A stretch of DNA of 64,000 nucleotides from Gigaspora margarita (taxonomy: Eukaryota > Glomeromycota > Glomeromycetes > Diversisporales > Gigasporaceae). This document shows positions 23,640 through 36,110 of this stretch, in pieces (the first letter of the stretch is position 1; each line of letters opens with the position of its first letter). Location: assembly GCA_009809945.1 (NCBI GenBank), contig WTPW01001540.1:11041-75040 (forward strand), in the 5' to 3' direction. The translations under genes and the position numbers were made by a program. The notes under the pieces are model-generated. The model did not search any database and was not told the DNA's origin. It was given only the letters and a program-made list of their open reading frames with translations.

Positions 23640-24530
23640 TAATTTAAATTTTTACTTTTTATTTTTTTTATTATCAATTCTTTTTTTTCTGTTTTATAAC
23701 TGAGATCTTGTTCTTTTTTATTTATTGAATTTAATATTATTATATGCAGAAGAGAAAATATATTACAATTCCAGAGAAATAAGAAACTCGGACTTCACAA
23801 TGGCCTTCTGCTACCAATTGTTCTTTATCCAAGACCAAGAGTTAGCTGAACAAACTATCTTTGCAATAACTTGTCAGACTTTTTTAAAATAAAAATTGTT
23901 AATATCAATAACCTTGTCCAGTCAAAAACCAGCCCAGGTCCCAGTATATTAAACAAAAAGCAGTCATATAAACCAGACTGCTTGAAGAAAAAGCTTTTAG
24001 AATCTTCATCCAGTGGTTTCCCCATAAATCTCACACATCATTCCATATTACTTGTTTCCAGCTACTCATGATGATTATATTCAATATAGTTGGTGTCTTT
24101 TCTTTTTGGGAGCAGTAACACTGCAAATTTTTCAGAGAGGTATGCCAAAAAAGCCACTTTTTTAAAAATTCTTCACAAACCAAAAACACCAAAGGAGGTT
24201 CACTTGTAACCAAAGTAAAAACAGTAGTTCTTTCCATTTAAGTCCAAAATCCATCAGAGAGCTGCCAAGTACTTCTCAGGTTTTGGTGGGTAATAAACTT
24301 TAAGCTTGTCAGCAGGTAGTCTATGAACTTTACCTTAAACAACAAGTGCTAGTTTTGTGGTGAGTGACAAACTCTTAGCAGATACTCTGTTAACTATATC
24401 TCTAAATAATAGCTGCTAGGTTCATATTTTCATTAGTTTTTCTATTATTTTTTTCTGAAGTGTTAGCATATTTGTTGGTACAGGTAATCAGCGGAGAAAG
24501 TTACGACAGATCCTAACAATTCTTTTTTTA
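23640..24530. other. Interior of the hAT-like element; no gene recognised
   Basis: Mixed-composition sequence with more C and G than its flanks. Short frames (for example 24031-24237 minus, and SDFTMAFCYQLFFIQDQELA on plus near 23800) look faintly protein-like, but none extends or matches a family I know. It could be a decayed transposase or captured DNA. Confidence 0.3.
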
Positions 24531-24599
24531 ATAATTTATTTAAATTTTTTTTTTATTTAAACAATTTTTTTTATCTATTTAATATATTTCAACTTAATT

Positions 24600-24935
24600 A
24601 GTATATTGAGAATAGTTGAAGAGAAAGGTTTTGGAAATAATAGAAAAAAAGTATTTGTATTAAAGTAGTGGCAGTAGGAAGGGAGGTTTTAGGAAAAGAG
24701 TATTTTTTGAGCAGGAAAGGTTGTTAGAAAAAGTAAAGTTTAGAGAATTAAAGATTGCTAGAAAAGAAAAGTCAGAAGAAAGAAGAGTTGTTAAAGAAAA
24801 GGAAGGTTATTGGAAAAGGTGAAGGTTGTTAAGAGAAGAGAAGGTTATCAGAAGAAGGGAGAATTGTTAAAAGAAGAGAAGATTACCTAAAAGAATATTA
24901 TTAAAGAGGTTGTAATTGTTAGAAAAATTATTATT
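24600..24935 (+). repeat. Degenerate purine-rich minisatellite (about 25 bp)
   Basis: About a dozen variants of GAAGGTTGTTAGAAGAAG spaced by 22-30 bp. Inside the hAT-like element at 21341-25487. Confidence 0.7.
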
Positions 24936-26658
24936 ATAGCTGATTTGAAAATTAGTAGAACATCCAAACCTTTTAAATTATTTTACAAATTATTTAACTC
25001 TTTGAAAATCAATTTACAATTTTTGGATAAAAGTTTCAAAGGCTATTCATAGTTTTTAAAGAATTAGATAATTCATAAGACAAATTTGAAAAGTTTTTAA
25101 AAACAAGCAGAACTTTTAAGTATCCCAAATTAGCTATAAGTAAATAGCATTGGAAAAATGATTGTCTGGAATTGAACTTAAAAAATTTTATGAATACAAT
25201 CTGAATTCAATAAAAATTTTTTAGAGGTACATGTGAGGATAGATCAAACAAGAAATTTGAATAGTGCAGCACATAATATAAAATTTTAATTTTTTTTAAT
25301 CAAACCCAAACATGTTCACAAACTTTTGAACCAAATCCAAACCAAACATGAACATGTCTTAAAATTTTGGTATTGAACTGAACTCAACCAATTTTTTAGA
25401 TTGGTTTAGTTCGGGTTTGGTTCAAAATTCAAACCAAATTTGAACCCAGCCTTAGGTTTAGTTCTGTTCAGGTTCGTAGAAATACTATTTACAAAAAAGA
25501 AATTCTAATATATAAATATTCAACTAAAGGAAGCTAAAGAACTTATATATAGTTATATATCTGCTACCATATATTCTGTTGTCCATAAGTACAATAGAAA
25601 AGATCTATTTTTAGTTGACTCTATCTCCAAAATCCTTCTAGCAAAGCTCTTATACAAGAAAAGTCCAATTTCAGAATTGGTCAATACTAATGTTGCTCTA
25701 GAAGAACCCATTCATAATATTGAATTTGTTTTGCAAAAGAATAGTTCGATTTGGAATCACTCCTCAAAAATCTTACTATTAAATTCAAGTCATTATATAT
25801 AAATGGGCCTGGAAGAAGATATCTGAGAATCCTAAGAGAAATTTTGTGTTAAAAAGAAAGAGAAGAGATTAGACCAGTATTGAAAGGTAGTTGAGATTGA
25901 AAACACTAATAAAATACTCTCATTGGAACCTTGGTTCTAAAATAGAAATAAACTTAAAAGGACAAAGAAAAAAGGTTTGGAGTTGAAGCAAATAAATATA
26001 AAGGTATTAAATTTGAAAAGGAAGCTCTTCTGAATTATCAAAAGTTAGCTAAGATAGACAAGGCTAGAAATATGAACTTGGATCCAAAAGAAGAAATCGT
26101 GAACTCTAAAAGAAGGTAGTTTGGAAATATTAGTTGATGATGAAAGTAATAAAGTAAGGAATAATAAAATTATTCTAAAAGAAAAAGCTTTATATTAAAC
26201 TTGTGAAATGTAGATAAAGAAAGTTGAAAGGTTTAGAAAAATGAATGATTTGAGTAAAAAGACAAATGGACCTACTAAAAAAGAGATTGCTAAAGTTAAA
26301 GAAACCTTGAATATGATTACTGAAATTGAGATAGAACTAGAGTAAATTGGATAAAGAAATTGTATATGTATATCAAAAATCTGCTAATATTAGTGACCAT
26401 AGAAAAATAATTCACATTGGTTACTAGTAATAAAATTGGATCAAATTTGAAAAAGAAAGTACCTAAATAAAGAAAGAAAAAAATTAGAGAATTAAAAAAA
26501 AATCAGTACTTGATAAAGAATACAAAAGAAAGAATTGTTCTATATTTACTAGCATGATGATTTATGCAACTGAATATTTGATCCCAGTGGATTCTAATAT
26601 CAATTAAGAAAAGTGCTAAAAAAATAAAAAATAAAGAAGATTTTAAATAAAAATATAC

Positions 26659-26911
26659 TATATTTATGCGAAATAATGCGCACCTGCGCATTATTTCGAG
26701 AAATTGCGCGTTATTTCAAGTACACGCATGGGCATTATTTTGGAGTAAAGGTCTAATTTCGATCTGCCTCTAAATGCTTATTAAAGTATTAGTATGTGGG
26801 GTGTGCATTATTTTGGGACGCACATGGACGTTATTTTAAAACCAACTATGCTATTTTAAGGAAATCCAATTTTCGAAATAATGCCCATGTGCATTATTTC
26901 GCATAAATACG
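26659..26911. mobile_element. TA-flanked MITE with GCATTATTTCG iterons
   Basis: TA-CTATATTTATGCGAAATAATG on the left and CATTATTTCGCATAAATACGG-TA on the right. Internal words CGCATTATTTCG, GGGCATTATTTTGG and GACGTTATTTT are variants of the terminal word. It is inserted in the 3' part of Z copy B. The tip resembles the S family (CNGTATATT). Confidence 0.75.
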
Positions 26912-27179
26912 GTAATATATAAATTTAAAAAAAAACAAAATATAGATCTTATAGTATTAGTGGTCAGTTGTAATAGTCGTATGCAGGGTTGAAGGGTATA
27001 TAACAAGAATAGAATGACATAATATTTTTTTTTAGTTTATTTTGTTTGGTTAGTTTAATTTTTTTATTTAGTATACTTTAGTTAGTAAATAGATTTTTTA
27101 CTGGGCATAAAAAATTAATGTAGAGAAAATTGTTAGCAGTAGAAATAAATGGTTGGAAAAATATGATGATGTCCTTGCT

Positions 27180-27490
27180 AGAGATTATGTGATTAATTTT
27201 GATAAAACCTATTTTTGTGCATAGCCTATTAATTGAATGAATTGTCTATATCAGAAAGGCTATTAAATACAAGATTGAGAAAAGATTTGATATAGTGTGA
27301 TTCTGCCATTTAATAAAGAAAAATTGTAGAATAGATAATAGATTTTAGAAATCCTATACATAGTAGAAATAGTATAAAATAGTTGCAAAATGTACTATTC
27401 AACAGCATTGATAAATTGAATGATCAATAGACTTGTTCTATAATAACGATAAACTGATCTTGGTTTTGTTAATAAACTGTAAGCCTATTC
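27180..27490 (+). repeat. Z-family 3' region, uninterrupted copy
   Basis: Aligns with both halves of copy C (14630-14790 and 15770-15910), sharing GAAAGGCTATTA, GATTCTGC, AAATGTACTATT and CTTGGTTTTGTTAATAAACT. It marks the downstream limit of the Z unit. Confidence 0.7.
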
Positions 27491-28079
27491 AAAAAAACAA
27501 TTTTGTTTAATGTTCTCTTTCAAAAATAAACAGGACAATTACAATATTTATTATATCTTTGGATTCCAATAAGTCTTATGGTTATAGACTAATTAATAAT
27601 AATATAGTTTTTTTATTTTTGCAATTTAATATGTTGGTTTAAATGACCCTCTCTCCATCATGATTAAACTTTATAAGAGAACATTAAACAAAATTATAAC
27701 TTTAAACAGCCTAAATTTTGCAATTTTTTAAAGTTCTATTGCTGCTATAGAAACCAAAACACAAAGTTACTTTTCAAAATTTTTATAGTGAAGATATTTC
27801 AATAAAAAAAATACTTAGAAAAAAGATATCTGTAGTTCTTTTTAGCAATTAAGAATTTTTTTATTAGTACATGCTATATTTACTCTAATATAAATTTATT
27901 TGTTTTGCTTATCACAATACCATACTACTAAAAAAGTCTGAACTGCTGAAAAAGTCCTATAGTCGAACCTTTATAAGTGCATATGCTCTGTAAAGCACAA
28001 TGTCAATTTTTATTTGAACTAAAACTGAATCAATGATTTTAATAATTTTGAGAGCAAATGTGCCTTTAAGGGTAAAGTA

Positions 28080-28394
28080 CCGTATATTCCCGAAAATAAG
28101 CAACCTATTTTGGGGCAAAAATTACACAAAAATGCAGGGGGCTGCTTATTTTTGAATTGTTGAATTTTTTGAAAAATTGAAAAACGTACTAATAAAAGTT
28201 ATCCAAATGTCATTAAATTTTTACTGTAAGTGTATTTTTGTGTTTTGAACAAGTTTACTTAATGGCACTTTTGAGGTTTACTTAGTAAATTTTAGACTTT
28301 TATATGAAGCAACTGCTAACGCGTTTTTTGAGATTTTTGAAAAAAACAGGGGGGTTGCTTATTTTCAGAGTTGCTTATTTTCAGGAATATACAG
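28080..28394. mobile_element. S-family element 1, TA-flanked
   Basis: TA-CCGTATATTCCCGAAAATAAG on the left and TTATTTTCAGGAATATACAG-TA on the right. Inside are AAGTTTACTTAATGGC and TTTTAGACTTTTATATGAAG, common to the family. Non-autonomous, no coding. Confidence 0.85.
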
Positions 28395-28617
28395 TATGCC
28401 TTGTGTCAACTACTGAAAATCTCTTGCAAACCACATGATTTGATTGGCTAGTTTTGTGTTATCACTTATAAATTTTGTTTATTACTCACAAATCATATGA
28501 TCTAATTGGCTAATTTCACATGTGATCATTATAGGGTATACTCTATTCTTAAAACAATCTATTTATAAATTTATTAATGACTAGTGTCTATTTGCAAGAA
28601 AAAGAAATATCACATAA

Positions 28618-29205
28618 GGTAGATATGTCTAATTTGGCACAGTACCTAATTTGGCGCACTAATGATAACTTCTGAACTGTTGATCAGAATCATGTGATTT
28701 TGGTATTATTCGATTCGTCTCATTGAGATGAATTGAATGGTACCAAAATCATATAATTCTAACCAATTGTTCACAAGATATTACCATGAACCAAAATAAC
28801 CTACTAAGGTAGATTATGTCTAATTGGCGCAGCGCCTAATTCAGTACACTAATGATATCTTTCGAACTGTTGATCAGAAACATGTGATTTTGGTACCATT
28901 TAATTCTCATCGAGATGAATCTAATGGTACCAAAATGAAATGATTCTAACTGATAGGTCACAAAATATTATATTAGAGATCTTTAGTGTGCCGGATTAGG
29001 CACTGTGCCAAAATAAGACTGTTTTAAGCTAAATTTTTAAAAAAGTGATATCTCATGATTGAGTAATTGAAATCAGGTGATTTTGGTGCCATTCAATTCG
29101 TCTCGATGAGACAAATTGAATGCTACCAAAATCATTGAATTCTGATCAATATGGCATGTAGTATTCATCGTAGAACTTAACCATGCTGAATTAGGCATAT
29201 CTACT
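28618..29205. mobile_element. R element: TIRs enclosing three tandem palindromes
   Basis: The ends are GGTAGATATGTCTAATTTGG and, inverted, GAATTAGGCATATCTAC. There are three units, about 28660-28780, 28850-28970 and 29040-29165. Each is a palindrome with arms GTGATTTTGGTACCATTCGA and a centre based on TCTCATTGAGA. The same centre is used in element B, which has different ends. Confidence 0.8.
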
Positions 29206-29703
29206 TTATGTTAAAATTTTATTATACTTAAAAAAATATCGGCATAATAAAAAAATTTTTTTACTAGGTTTTTGCCTTTACTATTTTGTCTTGACTAGCA
29301 TGTTTTGTTATTTGGTACATAGCAGAAATTGTAATAAAATAAGCTTATATTTCTAGGCTATTTTCAATCAACTTAATTGTGTGAAGTTTTTTAATTACAA
29401 ACATAAAAAATTTTAAAATTATAAGTTAGTTAATATTTTAAATTTATTATGTAAGTTGTTTATTTCAATTCATTAAAGAATTTTTTTCCTTTAACAAATA
29501 TGCATTTTAATATTTAATCAAAGTTTTCATGAGCAAGAAAATTGTATATTCTATATAAAAACATTAAAAATTAAAAAACGAAAAGATTTGCTTAAAATTA
29601 ACTATTCAAAAACTTTACTTATTTATCTTTTATTTTCTTTTTGTATAAATTAATATAATTAATATAATGTAAAACAATATATTTTTAGTATAATAAAATT
29701 TAA

Positions 29704-30322
29704 TGGAAATATAAATTTTACACTTGTGACATATTGCACTCTGTAATTCTAACCAATCAAATTGTATGATTTTGTAAAAAATTTTTTTTAAAAAAAATTA
29801 AAAATTTTACTTAGTAAAATATAAAAAAATAAATGATAACAAACTGTATAGTATAAAATTTTATTTTAAATAACTTTTTCTAAGATATAAAGATAGATTT
29901 TCTTAGTAAAAAAATGGGTTATAAGAAAAAACAAAAATTTTTAACATTAGCACATATAAAACTTTTTTTTACTAAAAACAATTTATTTTTATATTATAGA
30001 AAAAGTTGTTTAGTATAAAATTTTACATATAATACTTAAAAATAAATATAGATTAAATTAGCAAAAAAAAGTTTTATATGTGCTAACTTTGTTTTTACTT
30101 CTAAACCATTTTTTTACTAAGACAATCTATCTTTTTATCTTAGAAACGATTATTCAGAATAAAATTTACATTATATTATGTGCTATTTTATATATATTTT
30201 ATACATTATTAAGTAAAATTTTTTATTTTTAAAAAATAAAATTTTTCTTTACAAAATCGTGCAATTTGATTAGTCAGAATCACAGGTGCAACATGTTGCA
30301 AGTGTGACAAATTTATATTTCC
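29704..30322. mobile_element. Q-family TIR element, copy 1
   Basis: The ends GGAAATATAAATTTTACACT and inverted AGTGTGACAAATTTATATTTCC lead to an inner palindrome with TAACTTTTTCTAAGATATAA arms. Homologous to 38633-39272. Confidence 0.8.
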
Positions 30323-30628
30323 AAATATAATAATGTGACAATATATAACAATAGTTTGTATAAAATAGAAATTAGAAATTATTTATGTTATTGCAAAGTA
30401 ATAATAATAAAACTCTTGTTTAATGGCAAGTTTAGTTAGAGTTTCTACAAACCCAGATCAAATCAAACTTTAGACCAGGTTTGAGCTTGATTTGATGTCA
30501 AATCATACCCAATCTCAAACTAGCATTAAAAAAAATATTTGAGTTTAATTTGAAGCAAATGTTTTTGCTAAATTTGAGTTTGGTTTGGGTTTGAGTTTGA
30601 AGTTTGCAAACTAGATTGAGTTTGAATA

Positions 30629-31177
30629 CTGTATATTGCCAAAAATAAGCTACCTCTAAAAATAAACTACTGCCTCTCTTTTGGTTAAGAAATGCAAAAG
30701 TCTATGACCCAAAAATAAGCTAACCATGATTAATAAAAGTTGCTATATAGTAAAGTCCAAATTTTAATAAGCAAATCAATTAAAGTTGCTTAAGTACTTA
30801 TTTAGAAGATCAAAATACTTATACTTTAAAATTTATAATAAAATTTAAGAACTTTTTATTAATTGGATATTAATATTTATTTTCAACAAAGAGATTAAAA
30901 GTTGATTAACAAAATATATTCATTGAATGTAAAAATTAAAAGTTAAATAATAAAAAGTACTCATACTTTGATAAAACTTACAAAATAGATGTAGTTTGAT
31001 CTCCCAAAGAAGTTTACTTAAGTGCCAATAATAGATTTATATAGTAGAATTTAGACTTTACTATGTAACTACTATTGGTAATTAACCAAAAAATTGATTT
31101 TATTTGAAAATAAGCAATATAAGATTTTTTGTATCCAAATCTTCTAAAAAAGGTAGCTTATTTTCAGAAACATACAG
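30629..31177. mobile_element. S-family element 2, TA-flanked
   Basis: TA-CTGTATATTGCCAAAAATAAG on the left and TTATTTTCAGAAACATACAG-TA on the right, 549 bp. Inner arms ACTATATAGTAAAGTCC and GGACTTTACTATGTAAC are inverted. It lies 11 bp from S3. Confidence 0.85.
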
Positions 31178-33239
31178 TAATATAAATACTATATATTGCT
31201 AAAAATAAGCTACTTCTAAAAATAAACTACTCCTTCTATTGGTCAAAAAACTCAAAAACATCTTTGACCTGAAAATAAGCTACCCATGATCAATAAAAGT
31301 TACTATATAGTAAAGTCCAAACTTTACTAAGCAAATCAATTAAACTCGCTTAAGTAAACTTATTTAGAAGATTAAAATATGCATTCACTGAAATTTTATA
31401 ACTTAATTTTTATATTCAACGAAGAGATTAAAATTTTATTAATAAAATAAATTCAATGAGCATTAAAATTAAAAGTCTAATAATAAAAAGTACTTCTATT
31501 TTGATAAAAATTTTAGCATATATATAGTTTAGTCTCCCAAACAAGTCTACTTACATTAGCAAAAAAAAAATGCGTAAACCTCTGTAAGTTTTTACGCAAG
31601 TGTAAACTTACAAAAATATACGATTAGTTCAGAGGATTATATAGGGGTAATAATTACGTAAGTTTACGCTATAGTAACTATGGAGTATTATGCAGGTATA
31701 ATAATTATAAATATTTATAGCATAGTGAATTCGAAATATAGCAAAAATATTACAAATATTAAAAACTGGTAAAAACTAGCATAAATAATGAGACATGATG
31801 ATTAATTAATAATCATATTCACATAATCATGCTTTTTGCAAATTTTTGAATGTTTTACAGGTTTTTGCAAGTTTTACAAGGTTTCGCAATTTATTATAAA
31901 ATTATATATATATTTTTTTTATACATTATATTTTAAATTTTTTATAATATTATATATTTTTATTATATATTATAATATATTTTTTACAAAAAAATAAAAA
32001 AAAATTGATAAAAAAAACAAACCCCAAAAAAACGAAACTAAAAAAAAATATTAAAAAAAATAATAATATTTTAAGTACTTTCACACTTTGTTACATTTAA
32101 TTCTATAAAAATACTAGAGCTATTATTTCCTTTTTTTCATATTCACTTATATTTGCTACTTCTTGCAAAATGCTGAAAAAGTTAGAGTTAGTATTTTTGT
32201 AAAGTGCTAGAAGTCAAATTGTTTTCTTGAAAGTTTCGAAGAAAGTCGAGAATAAATAGAATAAATTAAAAAATTAAAAAATAAGTAAAAAAAACAAACA
32301 CTATAAGCAACTTAAAAAAAAATAAACGAAGCCCCAAATTTTCTTTTTTTCATATTCGCTTATATTTGCNACTTCTTGCAAAGTGCTAGAGAAGTTAGAG
32401 TTGGTATTTTTGTAAAGTACCAGAAGTCATGTTGTTTTCTTGCAAAGTTTCGAAGAAAGTTAGGAATAAATAAAATAAAAAAATAAGTAAAAAAAAACAA
32501 ACAAAAAACAAAAATATAAGCAAACTAAATAAAAAAGTAAATGAAGTCCCAAATCTCTATTTTTCTGAAGTAAGAGTTCATTTCTTGCAGTTCAGAAATC
32601 ATTAAAAGTTTTCGCAATGTGCTGGAATAAATAAAAAAAATAAAAATTAAAGAAATAAGTAAAAAGAAAACAAACAAAAAAAATGGAATGGAAGCAAACT
32701 GAATAAAAAAAAAGAAACCCCTAAATTTCCATTTCACTGAAATAGAGTTCGTAATAGAAATTGTTAAAATCAAGTTGTATATATTCTTGTAAAGTTCTGA
32801 AAAAGTGTGGGTTTGCTTGCAAAGTGTTGAAAAGCCTAAATTATTTTTCTTGCAAAGTGCTGGAATAAAATAAATTAATAAAAAAAAATAAAAAAAAAAC
32901 AAAAACAAAAACAAAAAGAACAAAAAACATCAAATGAAAAAATAAATAAAGCACTAACTGAACCTTTATTTCTTTAAAGAGGCATTCTTTAAAATTTAGA
33001 AATTGTTGGTGAAATCAGTGAGTTCTTGCAAAGTGTCAGAAGCCTGAGTTGGCTTGCGCAAAGTGTTAAAAAATCATCAGATTTTTTGCAAAGTGCCAAA
33101 AAATTAGAGTTGGTGTTTTTTGTAAAAAATAAAAAATTAAAAAATAATAAATAAAAAAAAATGACAAAACAAAATGAAACTAAATAAAACGAAGCAAAAT
33201 GAAACCAAAAAAAACAAAACGGGAACAAAAAAACAATAT

Positions 33240-33640
33240 AAAATTGATAAAAGATCTAAATTTTAAACAAAAAAATAAACAAAGATCTAATCTGATCTTG
33301 TACTATGATTATCTAAACATTTCAAAACATTTTGAAAATATTAGTCAAATGCACTCTTGGTATGATCTAGGCTACAAATCTACTGAACCAGCTTGGTTTT
33401 CCAGTTCTAAAATATTTTGAAAGTATTCAAAATATTTTAAAAATATTAGATCTAAAATATCTTGAGGTTTTTCGAAATATTTTGCAACCAAAGATCTAAT
33501 CTGATCTTGTACTATAATCATCAAAACATTTTGAAACATTTCGAAAATATTAGTCAAACATGCCCTTGGTATAATCCAGGTTACAGATCTACTGATCCAG
33601 CTTGGTTACCTAGTCCTAAAATATTTTGAAAGTATTAGCA
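33240..33640 (-). repeat. K-part duplication, about 200 bp x 2
   Basis: Bases 33270-33420 and 33485-33635 repeat GATCTAATCTGATCTTGTAC through ACCAGCTTGGTT-like and CTAAAATATTTTGAAAGTAT. KV copy 3 has a single matching stretch at 39840-39970 on the other strand. Confidence 0.8.
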
Positions 33641-33644
33641 ACGT

Positions 33645-33960
33645 TTTCTTACACACCGTAAGAAAATTGTAAATTTTTACATAAATTTACAATTTTCTTA
33701 TGCACTATAAGAAAATCGTAAATTTATATAAAATTTTTATATAAATTTACAATATTTTACGCGCTATAAGAAAATCGTAAATTTATATAAAATTTTTTAT
33801 GTAAATTTACAATTTTCTTATGCACCATAAGAAAATCATAAATTTATATAAAAATTTAACATAAATTTACGATTTTCTTACATACTATAAGACTTACGTA
33901 GTTTTACACTAAATTTTACGTAAGGTTACAATTTTTTTACCTACCGTAAAAACTTGCACG
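33645..33960. repeat. Tandem palindromic units, about 70 bp x 4
   Basis: Units of the form CACCGTAAGAAAATTGTAAA, A/T loop, then TTTACAATTTTCTTATGCAC. Each unit is a hairpin and neighbours are also inverted relative to one another. Confidence 0.8.
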
Positions 33961-34431
33961 AGATTACGCACATATAAATTTGCTGATATAAGCACTAATA
34001 ATTGATTTATATAGTAAAATTTAGACTTTATTATGTAACAATTATTGGCAACTGACCAAAAATTAATTATATCTAAAAATAAGCTACCCCAGATTTTTAG
34101 TGTCCAAAATCATCCAAAAAAGGTAGCTTATTTTCAGAAACATATAGTATATTTTTATATTTTAAACAAGTTTACTTAAATAAAAGTAAGAATTAAGAAA
34201 CTTGTTTAAAATTTAAAAATATATTTATATTAGTCAAACTCAAACTAGTTTGCAAACTTCAAATCAAACTCAAATCAAACTTTGTATAAAATTTGGATTT
34301 GGTTTGAATTTTGATTAAGATTGGTTTGATTTCAAACTTTATAAAATTTATAGTTTGAGTTTGGTTTGATTTGGGGTTTGATCAAACTCAAATCAAACCC
34401 AGATCAAACTTCGGAACTATAGATTAGTATT

Positions 34432-34470
34432 TGGTTATTATTATTATGATTATTATTATTATTATTAGCT
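34432..34470 (+). repeat. ATT trinucleotide microsatellite
   Basis: GTTATTATTATTATGATTATT and on, imperfect. Confidence 0.85.
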
Positions 34471-34628
34471 TAAATTAAATATAACTTTAAGATAACTGCA
34501 TTATAAATAACTTGAATAATTTTGGGAATTAGATTTCCATTAAGTAAAATTAGATAAAAAAAATAGAAAAAAATAAATGCTAAAAAGTCAAAAAATTAAC
34601 ACAATTAGAAACAATATATATATACATA

Positions 34629-35091
34629 CAGTACCAGACAGCAAAAACTATCCAATTTTTTTTAAAGGCGTCAAATTTGAGAATTTCATAACAATTCTGA
34701 TTGGCTAATTTTGTGTAACAAAATTATGATTGGTTAAAAATATAAAAATAATATTTTTTATATAATAAGTACCAAATTTTGGATTTTATACTGTATTTAG
34801 TAATTTTTAATAATAAATATTAACTAATAAAATTATGAGCACATAATCAAGCATCAATCTGAGTGGTCAATTATCCTGTACAAAATTACTCCTTTACTAT
34901 AAAAGTTGCTGAACTTTAATCCCTTGTAACTTTTTTAAAAAGCAAAATATCAAAAATCTGTTTTATAAATTTGTAGTTTAGATTACAAATAATAAATTTT
35001 TAAGAGGGATTTTAAAATAATTACTTGTTGTAAAATTATCAGACATTAAACAATGCTAAAAAAAATGGATAGTTTTTGCTATCTGGTACTG
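34629..35091. mobile_element. TIR MITE with CAGTACCAG tips
   Basis: CAGTACCAGACAGCAAAAAC on the left and GTTTTTGCTATCTGGTACTG on the right. TA precedes the left tip; TGTA follows the right, so a TA duplication is possible but not clean. No coding. Confidence 0.75.
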
Positions 35092-35759
35092 TGTAAATAA
35101 ATAATTAAAAAATAGAACAACAGGTTATACAAAACAAAATCAACTTTGCATAGCCTAAAAATATAAAAAAATTTAAAATAATGTAATTATTGATTTATAA
35201 TTGCAAGATCTGAAACATTTATGTATTTGAAGATCCACTTTATGCTTTTTAAATTTATAAATTCCTTTTTTATTAATTTAGATACTCATAAAATAAATAG
35301 AAAAATCCTAAAAACATAACTTACTTGAAATACAAACAGCAAACATATTACAGGCCAAATCATTTATAATGTTATAGAGAATTCATAACAAATTATTTGA
35401 GGTTTTGATTATAAAAATATTGTTAATTTAATTTTGAGAATTAAAATGCATTATTATATTAGTGCAGTTTCGATATTGATTGTGAACTTTGGAATAATTA
35501 ATAGTTAAGAAATATTTTTTTAAGCTAGCTAAATCACAAAAATATTTTTATACTATTATATGCTATCACTAATTTTTGCAAAATTTTTAAAAAATAGCTT
35601 ATTATATTACAGAATTTTTTTTAACTATACACAGCATTTGGTTTTAGTTACAATAGCAAATCATCATCTCTAAGTTGGTGGTACACTTCAGATTGATAAA
35701 TTTACTTGATACTATAAATTTAATAGAGACAATTATATATTAAGAATATGAGAAAATAC

Positions 35760-36110
35760 TTATAATTATTTTAAACAAGATCAAATTCTCAATATATTAG
35801 AGTTTTATAAAGTAATTCTCAAGAGCAACCAGCATAGTACGAAAAGTCAGAAATTATAAGAATTGAAATTTAAATAAGATGATGAATACATTTTACAAGA
35901 TGACTATGAATCTTAATTGAAATAATCTTGATTAACAAAAAGAAAAGATTTTTAAATTAAATATTTTTTGAAAAAATTCAAATATCTTAATATTAAACTA
36001 CTACAATCTATATATAGTAGGCTACTATATTATTATAGACACTTCTTAAAAATTTATTATAAGCTAAATAACCAAGGTATAAAGCTAAAAATTGTAAAAA
36101 ATATTACTTA
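35760..36110 (+). pseudogene. Weak coding-like remnant
   Basis: One plus frame reads NYFKQDQILNILEFYKVILK, then stops, then IKYFLKKFKYLNIKLLQSIY and YYYRHFLKIYYKLNNQGIKL. The Lys/Tyr/Ile-rich text could be a decayed gene or simply AT-biased DNA. I do not recognise it. The surrounding 35100-36700 holds nothing else I can name. Confidence 0.2.

Larger units (their letters stand above)
21341..25487. mobile_element. hAT-like element with AACCCAAAC iterons
   Basis: The left end TAGGGTTCAGAGGTTCAAG (21341) is followed to 21540 by words such as AACCCAAACTGAACCC. The right end, read inward from 25487, is TAGTATTTCTACGAACCTG, with AAACCCAAACATG and GGTTTGGTTC words from 25300. The flanks TCTAAAGA and TTTACAAA agree at 5 of 8. 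It interrupts Z copy B and contains the S4 element and SINE. No transposase was recognised. Confidence 0.65.
20205..27100 (+). pseudogene. Z-family unknown coding gene, copy B (interrupted)
   Basis: The two best frames are 21140-21335 (AQKIINKAFKNCKLDDKQIL, then VLEVLDKVIPKNKKKIVYLL and SYIQLSKDR) and 25510-25700 (KEAKELIYSYISATIYSVVH, then YNRKDLFLVDSISKILLAKL). Two insertions break it: 20502-21108 upstream and 21341-25487 between the two frames. A third small MITE (26659-26911) lies downstream. Homology to copy A resumes after each. The text suggests a mostly helical protein; no known domain was recognised. The region 26930-27100 matches 19190-19370 after copy A, so the family unit includes downstream non-coding sequence. 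Confidence 0.55.
27960..29702 (+). repeat. Segmental duplication, left copy (CpG-poor)
   Basis: Homologous in the same orientation to about 56560-57915. Anchors are CAATGTCAATTTTTATTTGA against TAATGTCAGTTTTCACTTGA, and GTCTTGACTAGCATGTTTTG against GTCTTGACCAACATGCTTCG, then ATTTCTAGGCTATTTTCAAT against GTTCCTAGGTTATTTTCAAT. This copy is interrupted by S1 and R, the other copy by a MULE-like MITE. No gene is recognised in either. Confidence 0.75.
31559..33983 (-). mobile_element. KV element, copy 2 (complete, inverted)
   Basis: The inward tips are GCAAAAAAAAAATGCGTAAA (left) and GCAAATTTATATGTGCGTAA (right). The V part lies at 31798-31895 and the K part at 32100-33640, reversed relative to copies 1 and 3. 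Between tips and interior lie arrays of GTAAACTTACG words (31562-31700) and of AAATTTACGATTTTCTTA palindromes (33645-33960). No MITE separates K from V here, so this is the least disturbed copy. No coding region seen. Confidence 0.8.
31189..34147. mobile_element. S-family element 3, TA-flanked, carrying KV copy 2
   Basis: TA-CTATATATTGCTAAAAATAAG on the left and TTATTTTCAGAAACATATAG-TA on the right. Without KV copy 2 (31559-33983) it is about 534 bp, matching S2. Direct comparison with S2 locates the KV insertion inside the CTTAAGTGCCAATAAT region. Confidence 0.85.
30437..34410. mobile_element. Probable hAT-like element with TCAAACTCAAA iterons
   Basis: The left tip TAGAGTTTCTACAAACCC is followed to 30625 by TCAAATCAAAC and GGTTTGAGTTTG words. 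The right end, read inward from about 34410, is TATAGTTCCGAAGTTTG with the same words from 34235. There is no clean 8-bp duplication (best 6 of 8 with a one-base offset). It contains S2, S3 and KV copy 2. Confidence 0.55.
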
